Shown in pieces: positions 34,901 through 42,527 of a DNA stretch of 64,000 bases. Each line of letters begins with the position of its first letter. Position 1 is the stretch's first letter. The DNA is from Desulfomonile tiedjei DSM 6799 (GTDB lineage Bacteria; Desulfobacterota; Desulfomonilia; Desulfomonilales; Desulfomonilaceae), in assembly GCF_000266945.1 (NCBI RefSeq), contig NC_018025.1, forward strand, positions 5,150,001-5,214,000, given 5' to 3'. The position numbers were made by a program, and so were the translations under genes. Below the pieces are notes generated by a model. It was not told where the DNA came from. It did not search any database and saw nothing but the letters and a program-made list of their open reading frames with translations.

Positions 34901-35830
34901 GCCCACTGCCTCTGCGCCTTCTTTGTCGAGAGCGCCTCTTCTCATTTCAGGTCCGAGCGAAACTACAGCCACATCCTTGAGAAAGAGCGGAACCCCATCA
35001 TTGACTTTGATCACACTGTCACGCACGTCCTGGATGCTGCGAATAAATCCAAGACCGCGAATCGTATACTCCGTTCTGTTTATCTCGATGGTGCCGGCAC
35101 CGACGTCCAGATTTGAACCTCGTACCGCTGCGAATACTTCAGGCAGAGTTATGTTGTGGCCTCGCATGGCATCGGGATTGATGTCGATCTGGTATTCCTT
35201 TACGAATCCACCGATCGATGCGACCTCGCTCACTCCTCCCGAGGACTGAAGAGAGTACCGGACATAGTAGTCCTGTATAGTCCTGAGTTCGTCCATGCCG
35301 AACCCTTTGCCTTCCAGAGTGTACCAGAACACCTGTCCGAGGGCGGTTGCATCCGGGCCCAATGAAGGCTGTACACCTTCCGGTAAAGTGCCTGCCGGCA
35401 AAGAATTCAGTTTTTCCAGAATCCTGGATCTGGACCAGTAAAACTCGATATCTTCTCGAAAAATGATGTAGATCGTGGAGAATCCAAAAAACGAGTTGCT
35501 CCGAACGGCTTTTACCCCTGGAATTCCCAGCAGAGATACTGTGAGCGGGTACGTGATCTGATCCTCGATATCCTTTGGAGACCGCCCCTCCCAGGTTGTG
35601 AAGACTATCTGCTGGTTTTCTCCGATATCCGGAATAGCGTCGACCGGTACGGGATTTCGTGGAAGGCCCGGAATCTCCCAGTCAAACGGGGCAACTATGA
35701 ATCCATATACCAGGGTGACCAGCAGCACAAAAACCATGAGGAGCTTTTGCTGCGTCCAGAAGCCCATGAGCCCGTAGAAGAAGGAGGTATGGGAACTACG
35801 GACATCGTCATCGGGAGTATTCCGCTTCAT
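31982..35830 (-). CDS. CusA/CzcA-type heavy-metal RND efflux pump
   Basis: A 1282-residue inner-membrane proton antiporter. It has the family's IPDIGENQQIVFTTWEGRSPKDIEDQITYPL start, LSGIAIAIGVMVDMGIILCENI with helix-4 acidic residues, and FGIATNDGVIYSTYLDQ. It is about 240 residues longer than CusA, mainly because of extra hydrophobic helices (about 540-680) between the usual helices 6 and 7, and a loop at about 820-850 (DPSTGKPVRNWRPHIHSPT). It exports Cu(I)/Ag(I) or divalent metals from the periplasm. It overlaps cusB-like and nosL-like genes by four bases each. Confidence 0.93.
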   Translation of the reverse strand: MKRNTPDDDVRSSHTSFFYGLMGFWTQQKLLMVFVLLVTLVYGFIVAPFDWEIPGLPRNPVPVDAIPDIGENQQIVFTTWEGRSPKDIEDQITYPLTVSLLGIPGVKAVRSNSFFGFSTIYIIFREDIEFYWSRSRILEKLNSLPAGTLPEGVQPSLGPDATALGQVFWYTLEGKGFGMDELRTIQDYYVRYSLQSSGGVSEVASIGGFVKEYQIDINPDAMRGHNITLPEVFAAVRGSNLDVGAGTIEINRTEYTIRGLGFIRSIQDVRDSVIKVNDGVPLFLKDVAVVSLGPEMRRGALDKEGAEAVGGVVVVRFGENPLQVIKNVREKIKEITPGLPTKTLADGSVSQVRIVPFYDRTQLIHETLETLRKALWEEILVTIIVVVVMVNHLLSSALISAVLPLSVLLTFIVMKFTGVDANIMALSGIAIAIGVMVDMGIILCENILRHMEENPSQGVTLKMIKESAGEVGGAVVTSSLTTIISFLPVFTLTGPEGKLFKPVAYTKTFAVASSLVLALALIPPLAHVFFRKRNLRRNTLLTVNGLLVLLGLWIGFSFSWLIGAGILLVSLVKTATLFLPENWREKTPFVLNVAALVFVIVLLTEHWLPLGPEKGMIRNIIFASSIIFGLLAIRKIFTAFYAPLLKWALNHKAQFLMIPFSIIILGSVIWLGFDRVFFFIPWAADKIVPPRTTITAQHVDPQGSGSDAGAQEFLPGQNVVRNTWIWSKLSHAFPGLGKEFMPDLDEGSFLFMPTTMPHASIGEALDVIQKQDMAIRSIPEVDSVVGKIGRVESALDPAPLSMIETVINYVPEYKINPDTGERVVDPSTGKPVRNWRPHIHSPTDIWKEIIKAAQLPGTTSAPKLQPISARIVMLQSGMRAAMGVKIRGKSLEEVERVGLQVERYLKEVPSVEPASVVADRVVGNPYLEIDVDRKAIARYGIKIQDVQDVVEIAIGGKRITTTVEGRERYPVRVRYQRELRDSLEALDKILVPGNEGVQIPLNLVASIRYTRGPMNVKSEDTFLVSYVLFDKKPGTAEVDVVQAADNYLKHKLAGGEFKLPPGTSYVFAGSYENQVRSEKTLRLVIPLALLLIFLVLYFQFQSIPVSLNVFSGIFVAWSGGFIMLWLYSQPWFLDFSVFGVNMRDLFQVRPYNLSVAVWVGFLALFGIATNDGVIYSTYLDQVFKEYSFKSIQEIREATVEAGLKRVRPALMTTATTILALIPVLTSTGKGADVAVPMALPSFGGMTIDIITIFVVPTIYCFVKEFEFKRALKESHSGKGDPT

Positions 35831-37875
35831 TTGCCGCCTCCGTGCTCATGGCGAGCCCCTGGAGTGTTTCCGGCTGAATCCTCCTTTGCAGCCTGAGGAC
35901 CGAATTCGGGCGGTATGGTCTCCGCCAAATCCCCACAACCGAGCATACTCCGCTCTTTCAGCCGGATATCTCCGAAGAATGGGTTGTGAGGTTCCTGTTT
36001 CGCTTCAATCCAGTACGCTCCCGCCCCGTCGAACGCATCCGGACAATTGTACAGGTACAGCGGTCCGCTCATAACATGCCGAAAACCCATGACCATTTTG
36101 GCGAATGTTTCCGACAATGGATCGAAGGCTTTTCTCTGTTTATCGATTTCCTGAGTCGCTGCAAGCATGGTTGCGCGAGCGCTGATTGTTCGGGAAAGCT
36201 TGTTCCACGTGCCAGCAGCCTTCTTATCGATACCCGTTGTGCTGACTGCCTTAAGCTTTTCGGTAAGCTGGGTTGCTGCTTTTGCAGCTTCTGAGGAATC
36301 CGCGCGGACCAGCGATTCCTTCAAGCTCAAATACGTTTCAATCACGGGGGTCAACTGCTTCAGGAATGGTTCGGGAACGGTGAGCTTCGAGATTACTTCT
36401 TCTTTGCCGGCTGCTTCAGAAACAGGTTTGGATTCCCCCGGATTCATCATGCTCGATCGGGCCAGAATCTGCATCGCGCTGTCGATCTTGAAATTTCCCT
36501 TGGTCACGACGCGATCTCCCTCACTCAGGCCGTCGTAGACCGCGTACTTGTCGTCAGCTCTCGGTCCCAGGATGATCTCTCTCCCTTCGTACGTCGGGCG
36601 TTCGCCTGGAACTTCAACGTACACCACGGCTCGTTTCCCTGTGACAAGCGCTGCAGAAGAAGGAATCACGAGAGGCATTTCAGGATTCGGATCGTCTGAG
36701 TACCCGAAGGATGACGCAGGCCGAAGTGCCATTTTGCTTTCCGGACATATTCCCGGTACGGGACTTGCCTCATCCCGCGGATGCACGGGGCATACGTATT
36801 TTCCCGCCCATTCCCGCTTTATAACCTTTCCCTTGGCGTCTATTTCCGCCTCTACTTCTGCAGTAACGAACATACCGGGCTTCAACGTGAAATCCGGATT
36901 TTCCGCCGCGACCCTGACCTTCACCGAACGCGTCTTTGTGTCCAACATGGGGTCGATGAACAACACTCTCCCCTCGAAAGTGCGTCCGGGCACTGCAGGG
37001 GTGGTGAAGGTCACTTTCTGGCCGTACCTGATCCAGGGCAGATCGGTCTCATAGGCATCCATCTTGATCCACACGTTGGAAAGATCGTTGATGATGTACA
37101 TTTCCGTGCCTTCTTTTACGAACTGGCCCAGCAATGCCATCTTCTTTGTAACTACACCGCTTATGGGGGCACGAAGCGTCACGTTGAGAATCGGTTTCTT
37201 CTTCTCCCTTATTTCCTTTACCTGTTCTCTTGTCAGGCCGTACTGAATGAGTTTTTCCACTGCCCCCTTGATGACCGACTCTTCTTCCTCTCCCGTCCGC
37301 ATGGTCTCGAAAAGCTCGACTTGCGACTTAATAAGCGTAGGGCTCCAGATGGTGACCATAGGATCGCCTTTGTCCACATGCACTCCGGTGAAATTGATGT
37401 AGATCTCGTCGAGACGGCCGTCCACACGAGAGGTCAGCGCAGCCACACGAGTCTCGTCCTCATATACCTGGCCGACCATGCGAACTTTCACGAATGCGCG
37501 CTCTCGCTTGACCGACGTAGTCTCAACTTCGGCCAATTTCTTGGCAGTCTCGGACATGGAATATTGAGTGGCTCCGGCATATTCATCACCGTGATCGTGA
37601 GATTCCAACGGGATCAAGTCCATAAAGCAGATTGGGCATTTGCCGGGGTTGGGCAGTTTTATCTGTGGATGCATCGAGCATGTCCAGAGTTGCGTCTTTT
37701 CGCTTTCCCGATGAATAGTGTCATTCCCGGACTGCGCACTGACTGTTTCTGTAGGGAGGTGTGACCGAAGAGTCGCGAAGTAGTAGCCACCGATGAATGC
37801 GAGAGCCACAGCAATCGCGACCAAGGTATTCTTGAGAAATCTTCCGGACTTTGTTTTGAGCTGATTCTGACTCAT
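35827..37875 (-). CDS. CusB-type membrane-fusion protein with metal-binding domains
   Basis: About 682 residues. A membrane anchor (about 15-33) is followed by a heavy-metal-binding domain (WTCSMHPQIKLPNPGKCPICFMDL). The periplasmic adaptor core contains VDGRLDEIYINFTGVHVDKGDPMVTIWSP. A second partial copy of the metal domain (YVCPVHPRDEASPVPGICP) interrupts the adaptor, and the C-terminus has a DUF3347-like domain (YLYNCPDAFDGAGAYWI, NPFFGD, MLGCGD). I chose the ATG at 37873-37875 with GAGAGG upstream. It pairs with the CusA-like pump; I saw no outer-membrane CusC-like gene. Confidence 0.9.
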   Translation of the reverse strand: MSQNQLKTKSGRFLKNTLVAIAVALAFIGGYYFATLRSHLPTETVSAQSGNDTIHRESEKTQLWTCSMHPQIKLPNPGKCPICFMDLIPLESHDHGDEYAGATQYSMSETAKKLAEVETTSVKRERAFVKVRMVGQVYEDETRVAALTSRVDGRLDEIYINFTGVHVDKGDPMVTIWSPTLIKSQVELFETMRTGEEEESVIKGAVEKLIQYGLTREQVKEIREKKKPILNVTLRAPISGVVTKKMALLGQFVKEGTEMYIINDLSNVWIKMDAYETDLPWIRYGQKVTFTTPAVPGRTFEGRVLFIDPMLDTKTRSVKVRVAAENPDFTLKPGMFVTAEVEAEIDAKGKVIKREWAGKYVCPVHPRDEASPVPGICPESKMALRPASSFGYSDDPNPEMPLVIPSSAALVTGKRAVVYVEVPGERPTYEGREIILGPRADDKYAVYDGLSEGDRVVTKGNFKIDSAMQILARSSMMNPGESKPVSEAAGKEEVISKLTVPEPFLKQLTPVIETYLSLKESLVRADSSEAAKAATQLTEKLKAVSTTGIDKKAAGTWNKLSRTISARATMLAATQEIDKQRKAFDPLSETFAKMVMGFRHVMSGPLYLYNCPDAFDGAGAYWIEAKQEPHNPFFGDIRLKERSMLGCGDLAETIPPEFGPQAAKEDSAGNTPGARHEHGGGK

Positions 37876-37994
37876 ATTGCCTCTCCCACAAAAAGAACAA
37901 CCCAAGAGATCTGCTATTATTTGACAAAATCAGTAGGAAATCAATGGCTGCCAAGATTTCCTTCCAAAAGTGTGTATCGATCGGCGGTAATGCT

Positions 37995-38021
37995 GGATTG
38001 ACCTGATCGTAGGGTCAATCC
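37995..38021. promoter_or_regulatory. Palindrome upstream of the efflux operon
   Basis: GGATTGACC and its exact complement GGTCAATCC are separated by nine bases, about 120 bases before the efflux operon start. The spacing and TTGACC half-sites resemble MerR-family operators overlapping a -35 box, but a terminator is possible too. A second perfect 8-bp inverted repeat (TCACGGAC/GTCCGTGA) lies at 38051-38078. Confidence 0.4.
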
Positions 38022-38261
38022 GTTTAGTTTCCGCGCCTGAGGTTTGGGTCTCACGGACCGAACTGATGCAGTCCGTGATTCCATTTATTCGGTGTTATAG
38101 CGGTTCTCAAGAGTCTTGAAGTAGTCTAATACCTGTAATGGAAAGCATTAGTAGCGCCCGGCGTCCCTTGTATGTTTCTGTCCATGAAGTACTGAATCTC
38201 TGGAACCGGTACCGAGCTGAGGGGAGGGGCTGATACTGGATCAATGATACGAGGTACTTCA

Positions 38262-38470
38262 AAAAATAGGACTCTTGGTTGCCAAGATATAAGAGTCCTG
38301 ATAGAGGGGGGATGCACGTCTGTCAGACTCTCTGCAGGAGTCGGGCAGAGGCACCGGTAGATCGTTCGTCCCTTGGTCCTCTGAGACTGCCCGGCAGCTG
38401 GATCACCGGAGGCCTTCGTGTAAAAAGCCCGAACAGTCGCCTGGACTCGTTGAGAAGTCCGTATCCACAA
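38262..38470 (+). ncRNA. Candidate bridge RNA of the IS110 element
   Basis: Directly before the transposase gene lie three hairpins in a row. The first is AGGACTC (38268-38274) with GAGTCCT (38293-38299), holding an inner TTGG/CCAA. The second is TCTG-GACTC (38319-38330) with GAGTC-CAGA (38338-38349), open in the middle. The third is GGTCCTC (38375-38381) with GGAGG-C (38408-38414), around CTGC/GCAG. A 5' stem-loop followed by two stems with internal loops is the known layout of IS110 bridge RNAs, whose loops pair with target and donor DNA. The assignment is inferred from position and shape. Confidence 0.5.
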
Positions 38471-38477
38471 GGGTGGG

Positions 38478-39428
38478 ATGTTACACATGCATGAAGAAGT
38501 TTTTGTTGGCATAGATATCTCTAAAGATCAGTTGGATGCGCATGTGCTGCCAAAAGGCATGCACACCACCGTCAAGAATGACACTCAAGGCATCGACTCG
38601 CTGATTGAGATCCTCCACGCAGAGACCCCCATGGTAATCGTGATGGAAGCCACCGGAGGCTACGAGATAACCGTTGCGGCCCAGTTAGGTCTCGCCGGCC
38701 TGCCGATCGCTGTCGTCAACCCTGGTCAGGTGCGGGACTTTGCTAAAGGCATCGGAAAACTCGCCAAGACAGACGCCATCGATGCTTATGTGCTGGCACG
38801 CTTTGCCCAAACGGTTAGGCCCATACCGAAGCCGCTGCCAACGGAGGACGAAAAGCAAATCAAGGAACTCGTAACACGTCGAAAGCAGCTTGTTGATTTG
38901 CGTGCATCAGAAAAGAATCGCCTCCATCGAGCCCGTTCCAATCGCGTGCAGCGCAGCATTCAAACGGTCATAGCAGCCCTAGATAAGGAAATCGAAGACA
39001 TCGATAAAGATGTCGATGACCTTATCAGGAAATCGCCTCTGTGGCGTGAAACAGAGGAACTCCTCCGAACCTTCAAAGGCGTGGGCCCCATAACTGCCAG
39101 AGTGCTCATGGCAAAACTGCCCGAACTGGGACATGTCAGCCGTCATGAAATCAGTCGCCTCGTCGGCCTGGCGCCTCTCAACAAAGACAGCGGAAAGAAG
39201 AAAGGCAAGCGCGAGATTTCGGGTGGACGGGCGGATGTACGCTCAACCCTGTATATGGCTGCAGTCGCGGCCATAACGTCCAATGTAGTCATCAAGCCTT
39301 TCTATCAACGCCTCATTGAGGCTGGAAAACCTTTCAAGGTTGCCATCACGGCTTGTATGCGTAAGATGATCGTCATCCTAAACGCAATGCTCAAGAAAAA
39401 ACAGCCTTTCCAGGTAGTTTTTCCTTGA
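38478..39428 (+). CDS. IS110-family recombinase (transposase)
   Basis: A 316-residue protein. The N-terminal RuvC-like DEDD domain has GIDISKDQLDAHV (first D), VMEATGGYE (E) and KTDAIDAYVLARF (two D). The C-terminal domain has FKGVGPITARVLMAKLPELG and LVGLAPLNKDSGKKKGKREI followed by SGGRADVRSTLYMAA, where the serine is the likely covalent nucleophile. All parts appear intact, so the element may be active. The ATG at 38478 has AAGGGTGGG upstream; a second ATG lies three codons later. Confidence 0.93.
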   Translation: MLHMHEEVFVGIDISKDQLDAHVLPKGMHTTVKNDTQGIDSLIEILHAETPMVIVMEATGGYEITVAAQLGLAGLPIAVVNPGQVRDFAKGIGKLAKTDAIDAYVLARFAQTVRPIPKPLPTEDEKQIKELVTRRKQLVDLRASEKNRLHRARSNRVQRSIQTVIAALDKEIEDIDKDVDDLIRKSPLWRETEELLRTFKGVGPITARVLMAKLPELGHVSRHEISRLVGLAPLNKDSGKKKGKREISGGRADVRSTLYMAAVAAITSNVVIKPFYQRLIEAGKPFKVAITACMRKMIVILNAMLKKKQPFQVVFP

Positions 39429-39476
39429 CAAGAAACACAGTCGCTGCCGGGCGAAACCGGATGATTTCTTACAGAT

Positions 39477-39515
39477 TGCCCACCGGCACGGAGGCCGGTG
39501 GCTACCAATTTCGAG
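39477..39515. repeat. Fragment related to the family B hairpin
   Basis: CCACCGGCACGGAGGCCGGTGG forms a hairpin also present in the family B copies, followed by GCTACC as at 14130-14145. It is only a fragment, located just after the IS110 gene. Confidence 0.4.
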
Positions 39516-39601
39516 GAATGGCTCTTCATAATCCATGATTACTCTTGAGAATCATTATAGTGATGCACTCATCTGAATGCGTGAATTACCACCTATCTCG
39601 T

Positions 39602-40114
39602 CTACCAGAGACTCCCAAAGCCTGGCCCTCGTGCAGCCTGTCCCATGGGCCAGACAGGGGTCTGCCTGACCACCGGTTGTGCATATGTCGGGGCGAATCG
39701 TCTGACCGGACCGGCATTCATAACAGCAGTCGGCGCAGCTATACTCTGGCTTCCAGCGCAGCATCCACAACCGGTCGGCGGAGCAACCTGCTGCGGAGCA
39801 GGTGCACTCTGGGGTGCCGAGCAGCAGCTCGCCGGATTTGCGTTAACAGGTTTCGGAAAAGCTGCAGCTCCCCGATTCACAGGGACATTCCATCCGCCTC
39901 CCATGGAGGTTACTTCTAATGGTCGACGCTTTGGCACCGCACTTTTCATCTGTGCTTGTGGGGCCTTGGGCATGAGACCTTCAATCACGGGGGGCTGCTG
40001 CACGCCACCCCCGGTATTCTTGGGATCGCAACAACTTGCTGCTGCATACGCCGACCCGGTCAGGGCAACACTCAAGAAAACACCGATTACCAACAGGTAA
40101 GCTACTTTTTTCAT
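39602..40114 (-). CDS. Secreted Cys-pair-rich protein of the metal island
   Basis: A 170-residue protein: signal peptide (MKKVAYLLVIGVFLSVALTGSAYA), then low-complexity Ala/Pro/Val-rich sequence with three adjacent-cysteine sites: ASCCDPKN, ASCCSAP and GCGCCAGS. Such CC sites suit thiophilic metal binding. It is 38 bases downstream of the ABC ATPase gene, in the same direction. No family recognised; a periplasmic metal buffer is inference. Confidence 0.7.
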   Translation of the reverse strand: MKKVAYLLVIGVFLSVALTGSAYAAASCCDPKNTGGGVQQPPVIEGLMPKAPQAQMKSAVPKRRPLEVTSMGGGWNVPVNRGAAAFPKPVNANPASCCSAPQSAPAPQQVAPPTGCGCCAGSQSIAAPTAVMNAGPVRRFAPTYAQPVVRQTPVWPMGQAARGPGFGSLW

Positions 40115-40152
40115 GGTACAATCCTCCTTTTTTTCTCAGATAACCGCTGCCA

Positions 40153-40848
40153 CTAACAAGCTGCAGCCCTGATCGGTTTGGAAACGCTAATGCAGCCGTC
40201 TGCAACTTCGACGATCCGGTCTGCGTATTCCGCATTTCGTCTGCTGTGCGTAACCATAACGATTGTCTGGCCTTCGGAGTTCAAGCGCTTGAGCAAGTTC
40301 ATGACTTCTTCGGAATTTCTGGAATCCAGGTTCCCGGTAGGTTCGTCCGCGAACAGAATGGGTGGTTCGTTAACCACAGCCCGCGCTATTGCCACTCTCT
40401 CCTGTTCGCCTCCGGAAAGCTGATTGGGCAGCCGCAAAGCCTTATCTTTCAGGCCCACACGTTCCAGCGCAGACAGCGCGAGTTTCTTCTTATCCGCTTC
40501 TGAATGGTGTGTTACAGCAAGGGGAAGCTGCACGTTTTCTATAACGTTCAGGTACGGCACCAGTTGAAAGGACTGGAAGATGAAGCCCATGAACTCACGC
40601 CTGAAATCGGCCAGTTTGTCACGTTTGAGAGCGTATATATTGATGTCTCCCACGAGGATCTCGCCTTTGGTGGGGCTCAAGAGCCCTCCGAGCATGGAGA
40701 GCAACGTGCTTTTTCCTGCACCGGATTCACCCATGATCGAGATAAATTCAGACTGACCTATGGATAGATCGATTCTTCGGACCGCAGTTACCTTGTTTTC
40801 ACCTTGGCCGAATTCTCTTGCCACCTGATTCGCTACTATATAACTCAT
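40153..40848 (-). CDS. MacB/LolD-type ABC transporter ATPase
   Basis: A 231-residue ATPase: Walker A GESGAGKST at about 39-47, Q loop FIFQSFQLVP, signature LSGGEQERVAIARA, Walker B ILFADEPTGNLD and H loop VTHS. This is the LolD/MacB subgroup that drives FtsX-like permeases. It starts 14 bases after the end of the permease gene, its obvious partner. Confidence 0.93.
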   Translation of the reverse strand: MSYIVANQVAREFGQGENKVTAVRRIDLSIGQSEFISIMGESGAGKSTLLSMLGGLLSPTKGEILVGDINIYALKRDKLADFRREFMGFIFQSFQLVPYLNVIENVQLPLAVTHHSEADKKKLALSALERVGLKDKALRLPNQLSGGEQERVAIARAVVNEPPILFADEPTGNLDSRNSEEVMNLLKRLNSEGQTIVMVTHSRRNAEYADRIVEVADGCISVSKPIRAAAC

Positions 40849-40862
40849 GATTATTACCTCCT

Positions 40863-42020
40863 TTACAGCGTCCGAAGAGCTTCACTGGGGTCCATTTTGG
40901 AAGCCGCAAGGGCTGGATACAGCGAAGCCAGCAGGCCTACGAGAATTGCAAGGAAAACCGCTCCCAATGCCACCAGAGGGTCCAGCGAAAAATGGGGCAT
41001 GTGTTCCGTGAGGAACGTCAGCAGTAAGCGGGTGATCCCTATCCCCGTCAAATAACCGGCAATTCCTGCCATGAATGAAACAACCGCTGCCTCGAGGAGG
41101 ATGATTTTCATGATATGAGAGCGCCGAAAACCTATTGCGCTGAATATTCCTATCTCCCGCGTCCGCTCGTTTACACTGGCCATCATGGTCACAAATACAA
41201 CCATTGAGCCCACCAGCAACACGAGACCTGAAATGCCGAGAGAAAACTTGCGGAAATTGTGGAGCGTATCCATTCTGCCTTCCACTACTTGCTGGATTGC
41301 AGTAACTTTCGCAGTGGGCAGCTTTTCGGAGATTTGGGTCACGATGTCGGAAATAGGGCAGTTCTTGCAGAGCGCTGCAATTTCTACCATTCCCACGGTG
41401 CCCTGTTTTCCGAAGAGTTTTTGGGTAGTCGGCAAATGCATGAAGATAAGACCGTCATCCTGGGAACCGGTGGACTCGAGAACTCCGGCCACCTTGAAGG
41501 ATTCACCCTTGATGTCCAGCTTGGAGCCGGGTGTCACGTGGAAACGCTCTGCAGCCTCTTTTCCCAGAAGGATCTGATTAGGTTTTGTCGGAGTGTCTCC
41601 ATCAACTTTCCACCATTTCTTGAGCGACATTTCCTCGTCGAAATCCACTCCGACCACAAGAGCTTTCGCTGCTTCCGATTCGAATACCCCGAATACCTTG
41701 GGGCTAACGATCCTGATGTTGGCCGCGTTGGGAATGGTTTTGATTTTTTCCAGATCGGATTCGGAGATCTCTTTTACGTCAAAGGAGAAGCCTCCCAGGC
41801 TCAAACCGCCGTAAGTCAGGGATAGGCCCTCAGATTTCGGCGTGACAATGATGTTCGCACCGAACTCGTCCATTTTGTGGGCAATGTCTTCTTCCAGGAT
41901 ACGTGTCGTTGTATGGAGAGCGACAACAGCAGCAACCCCTACCAGCAACCCCACCACAAGGAAGAATACTTTTCCTTTTCTCCGTCTCAGATTGTTTACG
42001 GCTATATCGTGAAGTTTCAT
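40863..42020 (-). CDS. FtsX/MacB-type ABC permease
   Basis: A 385-residue permease with a helix at about 18-40, a large periplasmic domain (45-260) and three C-terminal helices (LVLLVGSMVVFVTMMASVNERTREIGIFSAIGFRRSHI, VSFMAGIAGYLTGIGITRLLL, VALGAVFLAILVGLLASLYPALAASKMDPSEAL), the FtsX pattern. The periplasmic part contains a CKNC pair (ALCKNCPISDIV), uncommon in MacB and possibly redox- or metal-linked. It works with the ATPase downstream and is preceded by a DUF2318 gene 12 bases away. Confidence 0.9.
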   Translation of the reverse strand: MKLHDIAVNNLRRRKGKVFFLVVGLLVGVAAVVALHTTTRILEEDIAHKMDEFGANIIVTPKSEGLSLTYGGLSLGGFSFDVKEISESDLEKIKTIPNAANIRIVSPKVFGVFESEAAKALVVGVDFDEEMSLKKWWKVDGDTPTKPNQILLGKEAAERFHVTPGSKLDIKGESFKVAGVLESTGSQDDGLIFMHLPTTQKLFGKQGTVGMVEIAALCKNCPISDIVTQISEKLPTAKVTAIQQVVEGRMDTLHNFRKFSLGISGLVLLVGSMVVFVTMMASVNERTREIGIFSAIGFRRSHIMKIILLEAAVVSFMAGIAGYLTGIGITRLLLTFLTEHMPHFSLDPLVALGAVFLAILVGLLASLYPALAASKMDPSEALRTL

Positions 42021-42032
42021 ACTAGACCCCTC

Positions 42033-42500
42033 CTATCGAAAATAAACGAGCCCTTCCGCGACTTCCTGAGCATTGATTACAAGCTTGTCACCCTGAATTG
42101 TTCTCTTGAGGGGATGCGGATTACAGCCGCCTCTGACTTCATTTACCTTGTCGGTCCTGAATTTGAGGCCGCAATTGATGCAAATCATGTCATTCCCTTG
42201 CTGCACGTACCCCTTTTTGGATGCCTTGCACACTTCACATGCATCAAGAGCTGCACGGACAACTCCGTCGGTGCTCTTCACAATGAAGAATCGAACTCTC
42301 TCCTTGGGAGAAATGGTGTACTGAAAATGATGTGCTTTTCCGTCAGCAAACGATGCGACAGGGAATACAAATGCTCCGTTTACGGGTTTGACTTCCTGCG
42401 CGGGAACCGTGAAATTCCACGCGTACACGGGAGCGGAAAAAGCGAGCAATGCGACGGCGCAGAGAGCGATGATGGTGCTTATTGAGGTATGAATCTTCAT
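42033..42500 (-). CDS. DUF2318 periplasmic Cys-rich protein
   Basis: A 155-residue protein with signal peptide (1-27) and the DUF2318 core: HHFQYTISPKERVRFFIVKS, DACEVCKASKKGYVQQGNDMICINCGLKF and GGCNPHPL. The CxxC pairs and the GGCNP loop are thought to bind metal or a redox centre. In Campylobacter a DUF2318 gene sits with MacB-like permease and ATPase genes next to the P19/Ftr1 iron-uptake system (from memory). Here the ABC genes are present but P19 and Ftr1 are not. Confidence 0.88.
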   Translation of the reverse strand: MKIHTSISTIIALCAVALLAFSAPVYAWNFTVPAQEVKPVNGAFVFPVASFADGKAHHFQYTISPKERVRFFIVKSTDGVVRAALDACEVCKASKKGYVQQGNDMICINCGLKFRTDKVNEVRGGCNPHPLKRTIQGDKLVINAQEVAEGLVYFR

Positions 42501-42527
42501 GATATTTCCTTTCTTTTCTGAGGTAAA

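Larger units (their letters stand above)
38250..39470 (+). mobile_element. IS110-family insertion element (approximate limits)
   Basis: The element consists of a structured non-coding left part, the transposase gene and a short right end. IS110 elements lack terminal inverted repeats, so the ends cannot be fixed by eye; limits are estimates. It is the only plus-strand unit in the metal island and separates the pump from the Cys-rich/ABC genes. Confidence 0.6.
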
